Of a stretch of DNA of 64,000 nt, positions 24,708 to 33,718 are shown in pieces; position 1 is the stretch's first letter, and every line of letters begins with the position of its first letter. This DNA comes from Pseudanabaena sp. Chao 1811 (GTDB taxonomy: Bacteria > Cyanobacteriota > Cyanobacteriia > Pseudanabaenales > Pseudanabaenaceae): contig NZ_CP101416.1 in assembly GCF_027942295.1 (NCBI RefSeq), forward strand, positions 868,001 through 932,000, read 5' to 3'. The notes beneath the pieces were generated by a model. It searched no databases, was not told where the DNA came from, and was given only the letters and a program-made list of their open reading frames with translations. Made by a program: the position numbers and the translations under genes.

Positions 24708-25700
24708 CTATGATGTTGCTAAAACTTCCCAAAGTATGGACTCCCATGCTTCTAGATATTTACTTCCTGCCGAACTCACAGCACGACGACCGCTTTGTCC
24801 CCAATTAGCGAGAGTTGCATCGGAGAGGGAAGCAACTTGGATAATTGCCTTGGCTAAAGCGTCAGGATCTTCCACGGGTACGACTAGTCCACATGCCTCG
24901 ACCTGCTCGACTAGCCCATCAGTAGCAGTGACAATCACGGGTTTACCCGCAGCTTTTGCTTCTAAACAAACATTGCCCCAAGGCTCCCAACGCGAGGGAA
25001 TGACCACCACATCACATTGGGATAGAAATGTTGGAACATCACGAATGGTTCCTAAAAACTGGACATTTTCTAAACCCTGCGCGATCTGTTTGAGCATCGT
25101 CTCATCGGAGCCATAACCACCTAATAACAGTTGGACTTGCTCTGATGGAACTTGCTGCATGGCTCGCAATAGTAGATCAAATCCTTTTTGTTGACTAAAT
25201 CTGCCGTAAGCACCCAAAACTAAAGGGCGATCGCGAGGTTTCGGAGCAATCTCCAAAAATTTAGCGATCGGTGGGGATTGCTGAATTACGGCAAGATTTT
25301 CTGACTTAACGAGGTTGTGTTCGCGCATCCATTGCCCCTGAGCATGGGAAACAGCAACGACACGGTGAGCAGTGCCATAGGTAAGTTGCAGCATCAGCCG
25401 AAAGCGAAATTTAGAAGGCACATTGTAATCTTCAAAGCCCTTGGAGTAATGGTGATCGTGAATGATTAACCGAGTCTGTCTCGCAATCTTCCATAGAGAG
25501 GTGAGATTTTGCCAATTGCAGGGATCGTGAAAAATGGCGATGTCAGGTTTGAGCGATCGCAAAGCTGTTTGCGCTTCACTGACATTCGCAGTCAAAAATT
25601 CAAACTTCTCGCCTAGGGGTGAATTAATCAGACCTTCCATAGTCTTATTGACTCCACCGAGATTGCGATCGCTTAATAGTTTTAATACTTTAGGTCTCAC
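24708..25700 (-). CDS. Glycosyltransferase family 4 (paralog of its neighbour)
   Basis: 330 residues starting at GTG 25700, with GAGAGA upstream. It begins RPKVLKLLSDRNLGGVNKTM and has RLIIHDHHYSKGFEDYNVPS and SRWEPWGNVCLEAKAAGKPV. It is similar along its length to the downstream GT4, so the two arose by tandem duplication and may add related sugars in successive steps. A 113-bp gap to the upstream membrane gene holds no obvious terminator. Confidence 0.9.
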   Translation of the reverse strand: MRPKVLKLLSDRNLGGVNKTMEGLINSPLGEKFEFLTANVSEAQTALRSLKPDIAIFHDPCNWQNLTSLWKIARQTRLIIHDHHYSKGFEDYNVPSKFRFRLMLQLTYGTAHRVVAVSHAQGQWMREHNLVKSENLAVIQQSPPIAKFLEIAPKPRDRPLVLGAYGRFSQQKGFDLLLRAMQQVPSEQVQLLLGGYGSDETMLKQIAQGLENVQFLGTIRDVPTFLSQCDVVVIPSRWEPWGNVCLEAKAAGKPVIVTATDGLVEQVEACGLVVPVEDPDALAKAIIQVASLSDATLANWGQSGRRAVSSAGSKYLEAWESILWEVLATS

Positions 25701-25813
25701 GGCTTATCTCTCTTTTATTTACAAGAATTATTTACAAGAATTTTTATAGGAGGTTTTGCAGAAATTTTGAATTTGGCATTGGACGCTGTTTGACATCTAT
25801 GCAAGATCATTAA

Positions 25814-27112
25814 TTAATGTTCGGAAACCTCCTTTAGCATCACGACCTTTGGCTTATCTTCTTGGAGACGATCTTTGGCTTTAAAACCAATTCCCATCAT
25901 GACTAGTCCTGGCCAAAAGAGATAGGCGAGAATTTCCAGATTCTCGCCAAAGGTGTAGAACATCAGGACTAAAACCATACTTAATCCCACCTGTGCGGAT
26001 TCACTTTTTTGGGCTTTGACCGTCAGATCGCCAAAACTCCAAGCCATCGGTACTGCCAGCGCCAAAAAGCCAACAATCCCTTTAACATAGAGCAGTCCAA
26101 ACCAACTGTGATGAGAACCGATGGGCATATGCTCGACAAGGTGAGGTCCCTTTTCAACAACACCATGTCCCCAGATTGGCGCTTCCTTTTCCCAACGATA
26201 GCGAGCAATTCGCCCCAGAGCCGCCCGCACTCTCGAAGAATCCTTCCTTGCTGCGGTAAATTTCTCATTGAAGGTTTCGATCGCTTCTAAAATTTCATTC
26301 AAGGTAATACTACCGATAAAGCTCACAATCCCTAAGCCAATCAACGTCATCGGACGACTGAGTTTAGAGAGCAGTAATGTGATTAGCCAAACCGCAGGCA
26401 TAGCAATGAGAGCTAGCCTTGATGCTGAAATCTGACACATCACAAGGCAACCTGCCATGCCTAACCAACGTAACTTGCGATCGCTATCCCGCAAAATCAT
26501 AAAGAAATAGATATTAGCCACAAATCCGAGGGCTGGAGCCCAAGGCGTAAATAAGCGCCATCTCGGTTTATGTTCCCCTGGATCGATTTCGTATAACATC
26601 ACCTCAAAAAAATCGGGACCAGGACCGCCCACAGCGCGAAGTGGTGAAACATAGAGCTTTTGAGGTAAATGGATATAAAAGGCGAGAACAAAGGGTATGG
26701 AAATCGCAAGGGTAAAGGCACAGATTTTAGATGCAGCACGGTACATTAGCTGCGGTCTAATGTTTAAACAACCAATCAATGGATATAGAGCTAATAAAGC
26801 CCATCCCTTTGCCCACCCGATTGTCGATTTAATGATTTCTCCTAAGCCCAGATTGAAATCTAGATGCCCCATAATCAAAGCAAGCTGCATTATTAACATG
26901 CTCACAACCCAAATTCTCACCCCCCAAGGAATTGTAATCCTTTCTTCTATAGGAGTTTCGTCATTTTGTTTCCATAATTGAACGCAAAGATGCCCAAATA
27001 AAAGCCAAGCTAATACTGCACCAAGAATATAGAGACCACCGATAGCATAAAAGCCATAAGTCCAAATGATGGAAATCCAGATTGCTTTTTCCGCAAAGTT
27101 TTGTGGCTTCAT
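25814..27112 (-). CDS. O-antigen ligase/polymerase-like membrane protein
   Basis: About 432 residues from ATG 27112, which overlaps the stop of the Wzz-like gene (ATGA). The frame extends to 27184 within that gene and is not used. Some 10-11 hydrophobic helices are visible, with a large loop between about residues 280 and 340 (WEKEAPIWGHGVVEKGPHLV, then HHSWFG). This resembles the catalytic periplasmic loop of the Wzy/WaaL O-antigen ligase fold. It most likely polymerises or transfers the flipped repeat units. Wzy and ligase cannot be told apart from the sequence. Confidence 0.75.
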   Translation of the reverse strand: MKPQNFAEKAIWISIIWTYGFYAIGGLYILGAVLAWLLFGHLCVQLWKQNDETPIEERITIPWGVRIWVVSMLIMQLALIMGHLDFNLGLGEIIKSTIGWAKGWALLALYPLIGCLNIRPQLMYRAASKICAFTLAISIPFVLAFYIHLPQKLYVSPLRAVGGPGPDFFEVMLYEIDPGEHKPRWRLFTPWAPALGFVANIYFFMILRDSDRKLRWLGMAGCLVMCQISASRLALIAMPAVWLITLLLSKLSRPMTLIGLGIVSFIGSITLNEILEAIETFNEKFTAARKDSSRVRAALGRIARYRWEKEAPIWGHGVVEKGPHLVEHMPIGSHHSWFGLLYVKGIVGFLALAVPMAWSFGDLTVKAQKSESAQVGLSMVLVLMFYTFGENLEILAYLFWPGLVMMGIGFKAKDRLQEDKPKVVMLKEVSEH

Positions 27113-28563
27113 GATTCTAGGATATTGGGTTGATTTGGCTTGATTTTGCCTTTGATGTAGGTGGTGGTTTCTTTGCGCCACCACAGCAAAACTAAGCCAG
27201 TGGTAATGAAAATCGAGGCAACTCCAGCACCTACAAATACAATCGATGGTTTGGGAGAGGTTTTCTCATCGGGTAAAGTTGGTTCCGCCAGTAATTGCGT
27301 GATGGGATAGGAGATAAAAATGTCGGACTTGCCAAGGTCTAACTTAGCTAAGGTGGAAGCGAAGACTGCCTCAGCAATTTGAACTTCTCGTTGCAGATTA
27401 TCCAATTTGGATTGTTTTTGAACAAGAATTTTTAACCTTGCTTCTAATTCTGCAATCTGATTGCTCAGAGCTTCATTTTGAGCAACTATGCCCTGCTGGT
27501 CTGTCTGAATTGCCACTAAATCACGGAAGAGACTCTCGCGACTAGAGCCAGATTCACTTTTAATACTGAGATGCTGAAGAACAGCAAGATTAACCCTGCG
27601 TCCTAATAGAGAACTAGCGCGATCAAGCATCGCCACACGGGCTGCTTCTCTTCTCGCAGCTTCCTTGATCACTAGAGGATGATTATCTCCCCACTTTGTC
27701 TTTAAAACCACCAATGTGGAACTAGATTCATTGTAATCCTTTAAATTCTGCTGAAATAACTGATCGGCTTGGAGTAGAAAGGCATTGGCGGCTTCAGGGA
27801 CAGTGATATCGAGGTCAGAGGATAGCTGCGCTAAACGGGTAGTGGCTTGTTGGACTTGAGCATAGCTTTCTGCCCTTTGCTTGCGAAGTTGTTCGATATT
27901 ATTTGATAAATCCTTCACTTGATCGCCAGAACTGAGACCTGACGAAGCTTTATATTCGGAGAGCGTCTTTTGAGCTTGCTGGAGCTTGTCCCTTGCGGAG
28001 GTTAAGGTTGCTTGACTTCCCTGTTCGCGTTTGGCAACCTCCTCTAACCTCAATTCACTCAATTTCGTCTGGAGAGCATCATAAATAGCGTGCGATCGCA
28101 ATTGGGCATCCTTGGCTGTAGGACCTGTAACTTCAAATTCCATAATCGAAGTGTTATCCACTAATTTGACCTTTGGTTTGCCCAGTTGCTTGAGGGGAAT
28201 CTTCAACTGATTCGCAGCTTCTTCTAAAACCGACTCATTGGTAATGAGAAATTGATAGTTTGCCCGAGGGTCCATCGAGGCACTGCCAAAGGGAGAGCTA
28301 CTAGAGGAACTAGCTTGTCCAATTTCAGGCAAATTGACGCTCACCCCCGAACCAGCCCCCGGAACAATCACTGCCCAACTGCTGGTATAGACTGGCTTTG
28401 CTGTTTTGAGATAGGCTAACGTGATTCCCCATAAAGCCGCATTAGCAGCTAAGCCGATCGCCGCATATCTCGCATATCGCCAGAACTTATTTTTCTTCTC
28501 TAAAGGATGCGCATCAGAGCTACTGGCTATAGATAGGGATTTGATAGGGTCATTGATGGTCAT
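27109..28563 (-). CDS. Wzz/GumC-like polysaccharide co-polymerase (no kinase domain)
   Basis: 484 residues. TM1 is at about 32-50 (YAAIGLAANAALWGITLAYL), and TM2 at about 448-466. Between them is a long periplasmic alpha-helical region (about 175-430) with coiled-coil heptads, for example QIAELEARLKILVQKQSKLD. This is the Wzz/GumC fold that sets chain length and links to the outer-membrane channel. No Walker motifs or Tyr-rich tail follow TM2, so a BY-kinase partner would have to be encoded elsewhere. GAGGT precedes ATG 28563. Confidence 0.85.
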   Translation of the reverse strand: MTINDPIKSLSIASSSDAHPLEKKNKFWRYARYAAIGLAANAALWGITLAYLKTAKPVYTSSWAVIVPGAGSGVSVNLPEIGQASSSSSSPFGSASMDPRANYQFLITNESVLEEAANQLKIPLKQLGKPKVKLVDNTSIMEFEVTGPTAKDAQLRSHAIYDALQTKLSELRLEEVAKREQGSQATLTSARDKLQQAQKTLSEYKASSGLSSGDQVKDLSNNIEQLRKQRAESYAQVQQATTRLAQLSSDLDITVPEAANAFLLQADQLFQQNLKDYNESSSTLVVLKTKWGDNHPLVIKEAARREAARVAMLDRASSLLGRRVNLAVLQHLSIKSESGSSRESLFRDLVAIQTDQQGIVAQNEALSNQIAELEARLKILVQKQSKLDNLQREVQIAEAVFASTLAKLDLGKSDIFISYPITQLLAEPTLPDEKTSPKPSIVFVGAGVASIFITTGLVLLWWRKETTTYIKGKIKPNQPNILES

Positions 28564-28566
28564 ACC

Positions 28567-29694
28567 TCATTTCCCCCCCCTAAATATCAAATTAAAAGGA
28601 GTCAAGAGAATATCGGTAATTGTCCGCACAACATCCCTTACGTCGGTCACAGTAGAGTCATAGCAACCAACTCCATCTTCGGGCATGAGGAATGGATTAT
28701 TAGTGTCATCGGTAGAATTACGGATGATTTCCTCCACATCGCGATCAAAAACCTTGGTTGCTCCCGTCTGGCGATCGGTGCGAACTAATACGGCTCTACG
28801 TGGTGCATTGGTAGGTGATGTACCACCAACGCAGTTAGCAGCAATCACTGCTTGGGATAATCTTGCCCCATAGGGAAAGGAAGAGCCGTCGGATTTAATC
28901 GAAGAACTGGCATTATTAGTCGCAGGAGTTGTGAGATTCGATAGAAACACTCGAATTCCGGGGGGTGTAATTTGAGAGGGTCGGACTAAATTGTTCTGCT
29001 GCTGGGGTAACTCAGGCACAATCACGCGATCGCCAGCAATCAGAGCCACATCTTCGACTTCCTCACCTGTAAATATGCCCGACAGATCGACAACTTGCTC
29101 TAGCCCATCTCTGATCACCCGAATTTCTTTGACATTTGCCATTGGGGTAATGCCACCTGCTCCACGCAAAGCCGCAGTCAGATAACGCTCTGGAGGATTA
29201 TCGCCCGATGATTGATTTTGCTGTAAGCTGCGGTCTTCCGCAGAGCGATTGTTGATCGATACTCGACCTGCCTGAAAAGTTGCCCCAGAAACGCTTACTT
29301 GAACGGCTGCCCATTGCAAAATACTGACATTTACTTGCAAAAATTGGGGCTGAAAGAACTTGCGATCGATTAATGTATGGTAAATTTTTTGCTTGACTTC
29401 GGATATTTCCAAACCTTTGACAGCCAAAGGCTCGAGATAGGGAATTTGAATGTTGCCATCGATGTTGACTTCATAAACACCACTAAACAATTCGCCTTCA
29501 GGGATAAGTAGCCTGATGCGATCGCCGGGGGATAGGGGCAAGGCTAAGACTGGTTTTACCCCAAGTAAGTCGATAAAATTTATGGAGAGCGTGGCAATCA
29601 TGAAAACCGCCCAAAACCTAAGGTGACTCCAATCGTCTTTGACCATCGAAGTGCGTTTAGATTTTGTGTCAAACTGATTGCCCATCTTATCCAT
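28567..29694 (-). CDS. Polysaccharide export protein (Wza-like)
   Basis: 375 residues, or 372 if the second ATG at 29685 is used. A membrane-export signal at about 27-52 (FWAVFMIATLSINFIDLLGV) ends near VLALPLSPGDR. The PES domain follows: PLSPGDRIRLLIPEGELFSG and YEVNIDGNIQIPYLEPLAVK. One or two SLBB-like segments follow (VSVSGATFQAGRVSI). This is the outer-membrane secretin-like channel of Wzy-dependent export. No lipobox Cys is visible at the processing site. It lies 2 bp after the fusion gene and 3 bp before the Wzz gene. Confidence 0.86.
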   Translation of the reverse strand: MDKMGNQFDTKSKRTSMVKDDWSHLRFWAVFMIATLSINFIDLLGVKPVLALPLSPGDRIRLLIPEGELFSGVYEVNIDGNIQIPYLEPLAVKGLEISEVKQKIYHTLIDRKFFQPQFLQVNVSILQWAAVQVSVSGATFQAGRVSINNRSAEDRSLQQNQSSGDNPPERYLTAALRGAGGITPMANVKEIRVIRDGLEQVVDLSGIFTGEEVEDVALIAGDRVIVPELPQQQNNLVRPSQITPPGIRVFLSNLTTPATNNASSSIKSDGSSFPYGARLSQAVIAANCVGGTSPTNAPRRAVLVRTDRQTGATKVFDRDVEEIIRNSTDDTNNPFLMPEDGVGCYDSTVTDVRDVVRTITDILLTPFNLIFRGGK

Positions 29695-29696
29695 CT

Positions 29697-31847
29697 TTAG
29701 ACAGCACTATTTTTACGATTAAATAAAACAGCGATCGTTTTGAAGATTAAGAGGATGTCATATTGCAAGCTCCACTTCTGTTTATATGCTAAGTCAAACT
29801 CCATTACTTCTTCAAAGATTTTGACGCTAGATCGACCATTCACTTGCCATACACCAGTCATCCCCGGTTTGACATCGAGACGACTCCATTCTGTCATTTT
29901 GGCATCGGTATATTCATTCTCTAGCTCATAGAGTCCAACTTCATTAAAAGTAGGTGGTCTTGTCCCCACAAGGCTCATATCACCTACCAAGACATTAAAA
30001 AACTGGGGAAGCTCATCTAAGCTAGTTTTACGCAGAATTTTGCCTACTTTTGTGACTCGCGGATCGTTACTATTCTTAAAGAACTTACCGCTATTTGCAT
30101 CTGAACCATCGGCAGAATCAGCGATCTGATTGGTCACTTTTTGTTTGAGCATTTCGGCATTTTTGACCATGGAGCGAAATTTCCAGATACCAAAAGGCTT
30201 ACTCATCAGTCCTGCGCGTTTTTGCTTAAATAGTACTGAGCCATGACTTTCTAATTTAATGGCGATCGCAAGGGGGATGAATAAAATTGCGGTGATGCTG
30301 AGACCAACTAAGGAACCAAAAATATCGATGATGCGTTTGGGGAAACTGCGTACAGAGGGATGTACGGGGACTCTCGGATCCAACTCGATCGCAGGATAAA
30401 TAAAATACATCACATACGCAATCACACATACAATCGGAATGCCAAGCAGAAAATGATAGAGACGATGCAAATTTGTGGCAAGGCGAAGAAATCGAATTTT
30501 TGCAACATTCTGCACTTTTCTGCTTGGTAAACGATTAGTGCGTGTAGATGGCTCAATGAAAAAAACATGATCGAGATTGGTCATTTTTAAGATGGAAACC
30601 ACCTGTGGATTAACGCTCCACAGGACTAATTCTGTGGTTTCAGTTTTACCAGATTGAATATCCGCTTGGCGCAAGATTTTCAAACAGGAAATCAATGCAC
30701 CAAGCCCTGAGCTATCAATAAACTCGGTATTGGACATATCGATAATAATTTTATGAAAACTATCATCTTCTTGGCATAGTTCTCGAAAATCCTCCTTAAG
30801 TCTTCGCGCTTCGGGATTAAAGATGTTTTTGGGTGTACTGATTAAAGCGGTATCTTGAAAACTCGTAATTTGGACGTTGGATAAACCCGATTTTAATGAC
30901 GGCTGATCATTACCTGTAGGAATATAGACTGACTCAGGATAACGGTTGGCAATTTCTTCTGAACGGACGATCAGGAGGTCTAAGGCTCTCAATGAGCGTA
31001 GTAATCTTGCCGAAAGACTCAAATCACGAATGCGGGTTTTGGATTCGATGAAAATAACTTGACTTCTGCATAGATATTTTGCCGCTACTAAAAAGGGGAC
31101 AGCCACCCCAGCACCAGTCGAAATTGTCAATGCGGGACGTTTTTTAGAAAATACACGAATGGCTAATAGTAGGTTACGGACTAAGTTCGGCAAATTTCGA
31201 TTAGTGGGACTATGCGCCCAATAAGCTTTTTCATCCTTAAGTTCTGATTGGGTCGTGCCAGTTTTAAAGGTAATCCAATCGCGTTGCTCGAATTGCTGCC
31301 AATATTGACTTAGACCCTGCATGGCTTTGAAATGTCCACCCGATGAGCAAACCAGCATGATTTTGCGATAGTCTTGGCTAGGATAGCGATCGCTGAGATA
31401 TTCGCATAGTGGACTATCTTCTCCAAAACTAGGAGAACTACGGGATATCGTAATCAGCTTCAAAAATTTAACTAAGTCGGCAGGCGATCGGGCGATGAGT
31501 GTACCTTGGTTTTCAAGATCATCTGCCATCTCTAGTTGATGATCGTCAACATGCTCATGGAATTGGGCTGTACGGGGTACTAAGATATAAGGCTTATCAA
31601 ATTCTTCCAGTAATAGTGCTGTTCCTTCCCCGCAGTGAGCAATCACGGCACTTGCTTGCTCAACATTTTTCTTAAATTGGTTTTCAGGCATTACTTTGCT
31701 GACATTGACATTGTCAGGTAAGCGAGTTGCTGCCCCATATTGGATAGTGACTTCTTCAGTAATGATTCCCTCTTTCATTAACAAATTAATCCAATCCATT
31801 AAGGCATTGAATGGATACTGCTCAGTGCCGACTGTAACTAGTATCAT
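29697..31847 (-). CDS. Four-part fusion: Alg13-like, Alg14-like, STAS, phosphoglycosyl transferase
   Basis: 716 residues. (1) About 1-155: [20 protein letters not shown] and [20 protein letters not shown] match Alg13/MurG C-domain glycosyltransferases. (2) About 165-315: [20 protein letters not shown] and [18 protein letters not shown] match Alg14/MurG N-domain. (3) About 335-445: a STAS domain with [18 protein letters not shown]; Ser379 follows Asp378. (4) After a membrane segment at about 465-485, residues 505-716 are a bacterial sugar transferase: [24 protein letters not shown] and [20 protein letters not shown] then VGTRPP. Part 4 should start the repeat on undecaprenyl phosphate; parts 1 and 2 could add the second sugar. 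The Alg13 half precedes the Alg14 half, the reverse of MurG. First gene of the operon. Confidence 0.9.
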   Translation of the reverse strand: MILVTVGTEQYPFNALMDWINLLMKEGIITEEVTIQYGAATRLPDNVNVSKVMPENQFKKNVEQASAVIAHCGEGTALLLEEFDKPYILVPRTAQFHEHVDDHQLEMADDLENQGTLIARSPADLVKFLKLITISRSSPSFGEDSPLCEYLSDRYPSQDYRKIMLVCSSGGHFKAMQGLSQYWQQFEQRDWITFKTGTTQSELKDEKAYWAHSPTNRNLPNLVRNLLLAIRVFSKKRPALTISTGAGVAVPFLVAAKYLCRSQVIFIESKTRIRDLSLSARLLRSLRALDLLIVRSEEIANRYPESVYIPTGNDQPSLKSGLSNVQITSFQDTALISTPKNIFNPEARRLKEDFRELCQEDDSFHKIIIDMSNTEFIDSSGLGALISCLKILRQADIQSGKTETTELVLWSVNPQVVSILKMTNLDHVFFIEPSTRTNRLPSRKVQNVAKIRFLRLATNLHRLYHFLLGIPIVCVIAYVMYFIYPAIELDPRVPVHPSVRSFPKRIIDIFGSLVGLSITAILFIPLAIAIKLESHGSVLFKQKRAGLMSKPFGIWKFRSMVKNAEMLKQKVTNQIADSADGSDANSGKFFKNSNDPRVTKVGKILRKTSLDELPQFFNVLVGDMSLVGTRPPTFNEVGLYELENEYTDAKMTEWSRLDVKPGMTGVWQVNGRSSVKIFEEVMEFDLAYKQKWSLQYDILLIFKTIAVLFNRKNSAV

Positions 31848-32233
31848 AGTTAATAAATCCCCAATAGATGTTTATAAGTTATTTGGCACAGAATTTATCT
31901 AGATAATATTAAATGATTTACTAAAAAACATTATATAACTAGCGCCTTACATAGCGCCTTACAAAGCTAGAAAAACTAAAAATAGGGTGGTAGAAGTCTT
32001 GCAAATCAACATTTCTATCATTCTAATCTTGTTTTTTAACCTGTAGTAATAATAATGATTTCCAAGTTTTAAGTTTACCCCCATTTATAGATTTCTAAAA
32101 TCATAAATTAAAGAAATTTGTCTATATTTTAATCTATCTTACATCTGATGAGCATTGCATCAGCATAAAGTACTATCGCTGAAGTAGTTATATTGAGAGA
32201 AACTCCCCAAACACTTAAGCTTAGGGAGATCGC
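31848..32233. other. Regulatory gap upstream of the polysaccharide operon
   Basis: 386 bp of AT-rich DNA between the fusion gene and DUF2358, both reading leftward. It should hold the operon promoter. A 12-bp tandem repeat is at 31940-31963. Several T-rich runs are present but no hairpin terminator or certain -35/-10 pair could be picked. Confidence 0.5.
31940..31963. repeat. Two tandem copies of a 12-mer
   Basis: TAGCGCCTTACA at 31940-31951 is repeated exactly at 31952-31963. It lies 93 bp upstream of the polysaccharide operon start. A direct-repeat operator is possible but unproven. Confidence 0.7.
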
Positions 32234-32665
32234 CTACCGCAAAAATTGAAAATGTTGCTTAATTACATCAAATTTGCTGCATTCCCAATAGTCGATGTGG
32301 GAAATAATTAATTCGCGATCGCCTTCACCATTCTCCAAAGCACCCGCAAATTTATCTACAGTCAAATCACTCCAGCCTGTGACGCTAATTCGGGGCTTCC
32401 AAGGTAATGGGGCATCCCAACTCATCGTCCAGCTAGCTTTAATTAAATTATCGGTACGCGAGATGTCATGGAGATCGAGCTTGAGATTTTTAAACCAAAA
32501 GGTAATAAACCCAATCATCTTTTGATATTGCTTAATCCCGCGAAAGTTATAGACAGGATCTTTAAAATAGACATCTTCGCTATAGATGCTATAGGTTTGC
32601 GCCTCAGGGAATTTAGCATAATCTGCCTTAATGATGTCGAGAATATTGGTCATTGATGTGGTCAT
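32234..32665 (-). CDS. DUF2358 domain protein
   Basis: 143 residues from ATG 32665 (MTTSMTNILDIIKADYAKFP); the frame runs to 32716, and ATG 32653 is another possible start. The core IYSEDVYFKDPVYNFRGIKQ followed by YQKMIGFITFWFKNLKL and WDAPLPWKPRISVTGWSDL is the SnoaL-like DUF2358 fold found in cyanobacteria and plastids. No catalytic residues can be named. It stands alone, divergent from the DUF2214 gene. Confidence 0.82.
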   Translation of the reverse strand: MTTSMTNILDIIKADYAKFPEAQTYSIYSEDVYFKDPVYNFRGIKQYQKMIGFITFWFKNLKLDLHDISRTDNLIKASWTMSWDAPLPWKPRISVTGWSDLTVDKFAGALENGEGDRELIISHIDYWECSKFDVIKQHFQFLR

Positions 32666-32815
32666 TGGGATTAATTGCCTAGTAAGAGTTGTGAGTTGTG
32701 ATTTTGCCATACACAAAATTACAACCGCTATATGCTTTGATGATAACCTTGAGATCCCGTAAAGCTAGCACTGTCTTTGCTTTAAGAACCTAAAATTTTA
32801 AACTAGAGGAATCCT

Positions 32816-33274
32816 ATGTGGGCTAATGCGATCGCTGCCTATCTACATTATTTGAGCCTAGGGCTTATTTTTGCATCTCTATCTACGGAATTATTTACGC
32901 TCAAACAAGACCTAACCAATCGTGATGGATGGCGAATTCTGATTGCCGATACTATTTATGGAATCGCAGGAATTACGGTCTTAGTAACGGGGATTTTAAG
33001 ATATTTATATTTTGAAAAAGGTGCAGATTACTATTCCCATCAGCCCGTTTTCTGGATGAAAATATCTGTATTTATTGCGGTTGGTTTATTGTCGCTATAT
33101 CCCACAATTTCATTCTTGATGTGGATTAAAAATCTTCGTGCAGAAAAGCCTCCCGAAGTAAGTCCAGAGAAAGTCAAAACTTTAAGAACAATCATTCACA
33201 TCGAGCTTGTCGGATTTAGTCTAATTCCTCTCCTCGCTTCTATGATGGCAAGAGGAATTACGTTAGGTTTATAA
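32816..33274 (+). CDS. DUF2214 membrane protein
   Basis: 152 residues with four hydrophobic helices, starting MWANAIAAYLHYLSLGLIFA. The region GILRYLYFEKGADYYSHQPV, then FWMKISVFIAVGLLS and LLASMMARGI, is typical of DUF2214, a small integral-membrane family with conserved His, Arg and Trp, possibly for haem or a redox cofactor. Function is unknown. AGAGGAAT precedes ATG 32816. Confidence 0.8.
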   Translation: MWANAIAAYLHYLSLGLIFASLSTELFTLKQDLTNRDGWRILIADTIYGIAGITVLVTGILRYLYFEKGADYYSHQPVFWMKISVFIAVGLLSLYPTISFLMWIKNLRAEKPPEVSPEKVKTLRTIIHIELVGFSLIPLLASMMARGITLGL

Positions 33275-33306
33275 AACAGAGGGGACGCTAAGCGTCCCCT
33301 CTGTTT
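33274..33306. terminator. Bidirectional terminator between the DUF2214 gene and arsR
   Basis: AAACAGAGGGGACGC (33274-33288) pairs perfectly with GCGTCCCCTCTGTTT (33292-33306) around TAA. It overlaps the arsR stop codon. Confidence 0.85.
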
Positions 33307-33631
33307 ATGAAAGAGCATCTCTTAACATCGCTAACTTCTCAGGCAAAATGCGATAGTAAATCCAAGTTCCACGACGTTCCTTAGTCAGTAAACCTGCTTC
33401 ATATAGAACTTTGAGATGATGGCTGACCGTTGGTTGCGCTAAACCTAAAGTTTCTACCAATTCACAGGCGCATACTTCTTGACTGGGTTGAGCCGCAATT
33501 AAGCTCAAGATTTGTAAACGCGCAGGTTCCCCCAATACGCGAAATGTTGTGGCTAAATAACTAGCCTCATCAGAGGTGAGGCGACCTTCTAGTAAGGGAG
33601 GACAACAGGTAATCGATTGATTTGGCTTCAT
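33305..33631 (-). CDS. arsR: ArsR/SmtB-family metalloregulator
   Basis: 108 residues from ATG 33631 (MKPNQSITCCPPLLEGRLTS); the longer frame to 33667 would run over the operator. The winged helix is clear: LGEPARLQILSLIAAQPSQE then VCACELVETLGLAQPTVSHHL and YEAGLLTKERRGTWIYYRI. The CAC pair in the alpha-3 region matches the CxC arsenite sensor of ArsR, and a further Cys pair lies near the N-terminus. It is divergent from acr3 with the operator between them. It should repress until As(III) or Sb(III) binds. Confidence 0.9.
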   Translation of the reverse strand: MKPNQSITCCPPLLEGRLTSDEASYLATTFRVLGEPARLQILSLIAAQPSQEVCACELVETLGLAQPTVSHHLKVLYEAGLLTKERRGTWIYYRILPEKLAMLRDALS

Positions 33632-33668
33632 AAACTTATAGTGCCATGAATTAATGCGAGGTGACAAA

Positions 33669-33704
33669 ATATCGATTATTATAAATATTGATATTAATCA
33701 ATAT
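33669..33704. promoter_or_regulatory. Putative ArsR operator upstream of acr3
   Basis: ATATCGATTA (33669-33678) and TAATCAATAT (33695-33704) form an inverted repeat with a 16-nt spacer. Within it, ATATTGAT and ATCAATAT (33685-33692 and 33697-33704) form a tighter palindrome. The block ends 14 bp before acr3 ATG. The same 36 bp with three changes recurs before gap at 39308-39343. Alternating A/T half-sites around ATCAA/TTGAT fit SmtB/ArsR operators. Confidence 0.78.
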
Positions 33705-33718
33705 CAGGTAAATTAATC

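Noticed and set aside
20287-31847. Horizontally acquired island for the polysaccharide operon
   Set aside because: HIP1 sites and codon style look the same as in the flanks, and no integrase or tRNA edge is seen.
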